A DNA stretch of 6,446 nt from an uncultured Ruminococcus sp. (GTDB lineage Bacteria; Bacillota; Clostridia; Oscillospirales; Ruminococcaceae): the NCBI GenBank assembly GCA_900319195.1, contig ONNL01000192.1:1-6446 (forward strand), in the 5' to 3' direction. Under the pieces are notes generated by a model, which saw only the letters and a list, made by a program, of their open reading frames with translations, was not told the DNA's origin and did not search any database. Made by a program: the position numbers and the translations under genes. Below, in pieces: positions 5,954 to 6,446 of the stretch; the first letter of the stretch is position 1; every line of letters begins with the position of its first letter.

Positions 5954-6220
5954 ATGCCCAACGCATTATCAGAAGCAAGAGCATTTGATGTGCCTGAATT
6001 TTTCAGGTTTCAGAAAAAGTAGCAGCGAGATGTTCTCGATGCGATGCTCAACAATGAAAACAATGACTACTCTATCCTCAAGGAATACGCGAGCACACAG
6101 GCAGGCGGTACAAGTACGCTTGACAAATCAGTTGCTGACTTCAACAACGACGGAGCAGTTGACTCATCCGACGCGGCACTTATACTCAAAGCCTATGCCG
6201 AAAAACAGGCAGGCAAATAA
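5954..6220 (+). pseudogene. Dockerin-repeat fragment interrupted by an in-frame TAG
   Basis: A strong AGGAGG (5941-5946) lies 7 nt before ATG 5954. The frame runs 22 codons to TAG (6020-6022) and then stays open in the same frame for 65 codons to TAA (6218-6220), giving 88 codons if the TAG is read through. The distal part contains DFNNDGAVDSSD (codons 62-73) followed by AALILKAYAEKQAG. This is a canonical dockerin calcium-binding loop (D1, N3, D5, G6, D9, D12) with its helix. An earlier NDYSILKEYASTQAG (codons 37-51) looks like the helix of a first, degenerate repeat without its loop. There is no signal peptide, no catalytic domain and no second intact calcium loop, all of which a working cellulosomal protein needs. 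It is most likely the remnant of a larger secreted dockerin protein fused to a start site, or a gene killed by one base change. A functional 22-residue peptide is possible but unsupported. Confidence 0.6.
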
Positions 6221-6446
6221 AAAACGCTGTTTTCATTAAAACCTTTTCCGGATAACGGCTTGGTTGTAAATCTCCCATGCCTGTATTATTCAAAGTCAGT
6301 GATCATACACTTTGAGCCGAGGATATATACTATGCATTTTTTTCTTATTGGTATGGGTACCTCTAAAAACCTGTTTGGTCAAGGAAAAATCAGATAGGTG
6401 CTGTAGATGTTAGGAAAACTGTCGCAGGCGGGCTTTCGCCCGGTAA
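6221..6446. other. Gene-poor right edge with a small hairpin
   Basis: No supported gene is visible in this stretch. A weak AAAAC-GCT-GTTTT hairpin follows the broken dockerin frame. A TATACT -10-like element (6326-6331) has only a poor -35 (CATACA, 6304-6309). A frame opening at ATG 6407 runs off the edge (MLGKLSQAGFRPV) but lacks a convincing ribosome binding site. A GC-rich hairpin, CGGGC-TTTC-GCCCG (6429-6442), sits at the edge. These could belong to a structured RNA or to the start of the next gene; the window ends too soon to decide. Confidence 0.4.
6291..6314. repeat. 24-bp imperfect palindrome, possible regulator site
   Basis: The pattern CAAAGT-N3-TGATCA-N3-ACTTTG is symmetric at 18 of 24 positions, with a perfect TGATCA centre and perfect 6-bp outer arms. 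It lies 12 bp upstream of the TATACT element at 6326-6331, a plausible operator position for a gene beyond the right edge. No T-tract follows, so it is unlikely to be a terminator. Confidence 0.45.

Noticed and set aside
5835..6239. Plus-strand 134-codon frame
   Set aside because: It passes through the strong terminator at 5892-5926 and is out of frame with the dockerin calcium loop, giving a Ser/Thr/Met-rich shadow product.
6378..6446. Known riboswitch or small stable RNA (lysine, cobalamin, SRP or RNase P type) at the right edge
   Set aside because: The stretch with the GGTGC segment and GC hairpin was compared from memory with these families; their conserved core motifs were not found and too little sequence remains.

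Overview
The window looks like chromosomal DNA of an anaerobic, plant-polysaccharide-degrading Firmicute, most likely a Ruminococcus or a close relative in the Oscillospiraceae. This is inferred from strong GGAGG ribosome binding sites, canonical Gram-positive promoters and hairpin-plus-U-tract terminators, a GPH sugar transporter beside a GH36 enzyme, and a dockerin-type calcium-binding repeat at the right end. No rRNA, tRNA, insertion sequence or CRISPR array was seen.

Layout. Positions 1-299 are non-coding. They hold a terminator at the left edge, a perfect 14-bp inverted repeat beside a near-consensus leftward promoter, and the terminator of the first gene. Positions 300-1751 (minus strand) encode a GT-B-like glycosyltransferase. 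A 97-bp divergent region (1752-1848) carries a consensus promoter overlaid by an array of four TGATAG/CTATCA half-sites. Rightward from it runs a tight three-gene operon with overlapping genes: a TetR-family regulator (1849-2529), a GPH-family sugar:cation symporter (2501-3877) and a cytoplasmic GH36 alpha-galactosidase (3870-5510). Positions 5511-5953 contain no gene but are rich in structure: a terminator, four tandem decamers, six copies of the decamer TTGGTAGAAA, and an attenuator-like pair of competing hairpins. They are followed by a short dockerin-like reading frame broken by an in-frame TAG (5954-6220). The last 226 bases hold only a 24-bp imperfect palindrome and a small edge hairpin.

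How it works together. The operon reads as a self-contained alpha-galactoside module: the symporter imports a small alpha-galactoside, the cytoplasmic enzyme removes its terminal galactose, and the TetR protein most likely represses its own operon, and perhaps the divergent glycosyltransferase, from the shared operator array. The glycosyltransferase is the odd partner, because its motifs resemble the family that makes glycolipids and peptidoglycan precursors rather than a catabolic enzyme. The most unusual DNA is the repeat-rich gap at 5621-5810 and the interrupted dockerin fragment beyond it.
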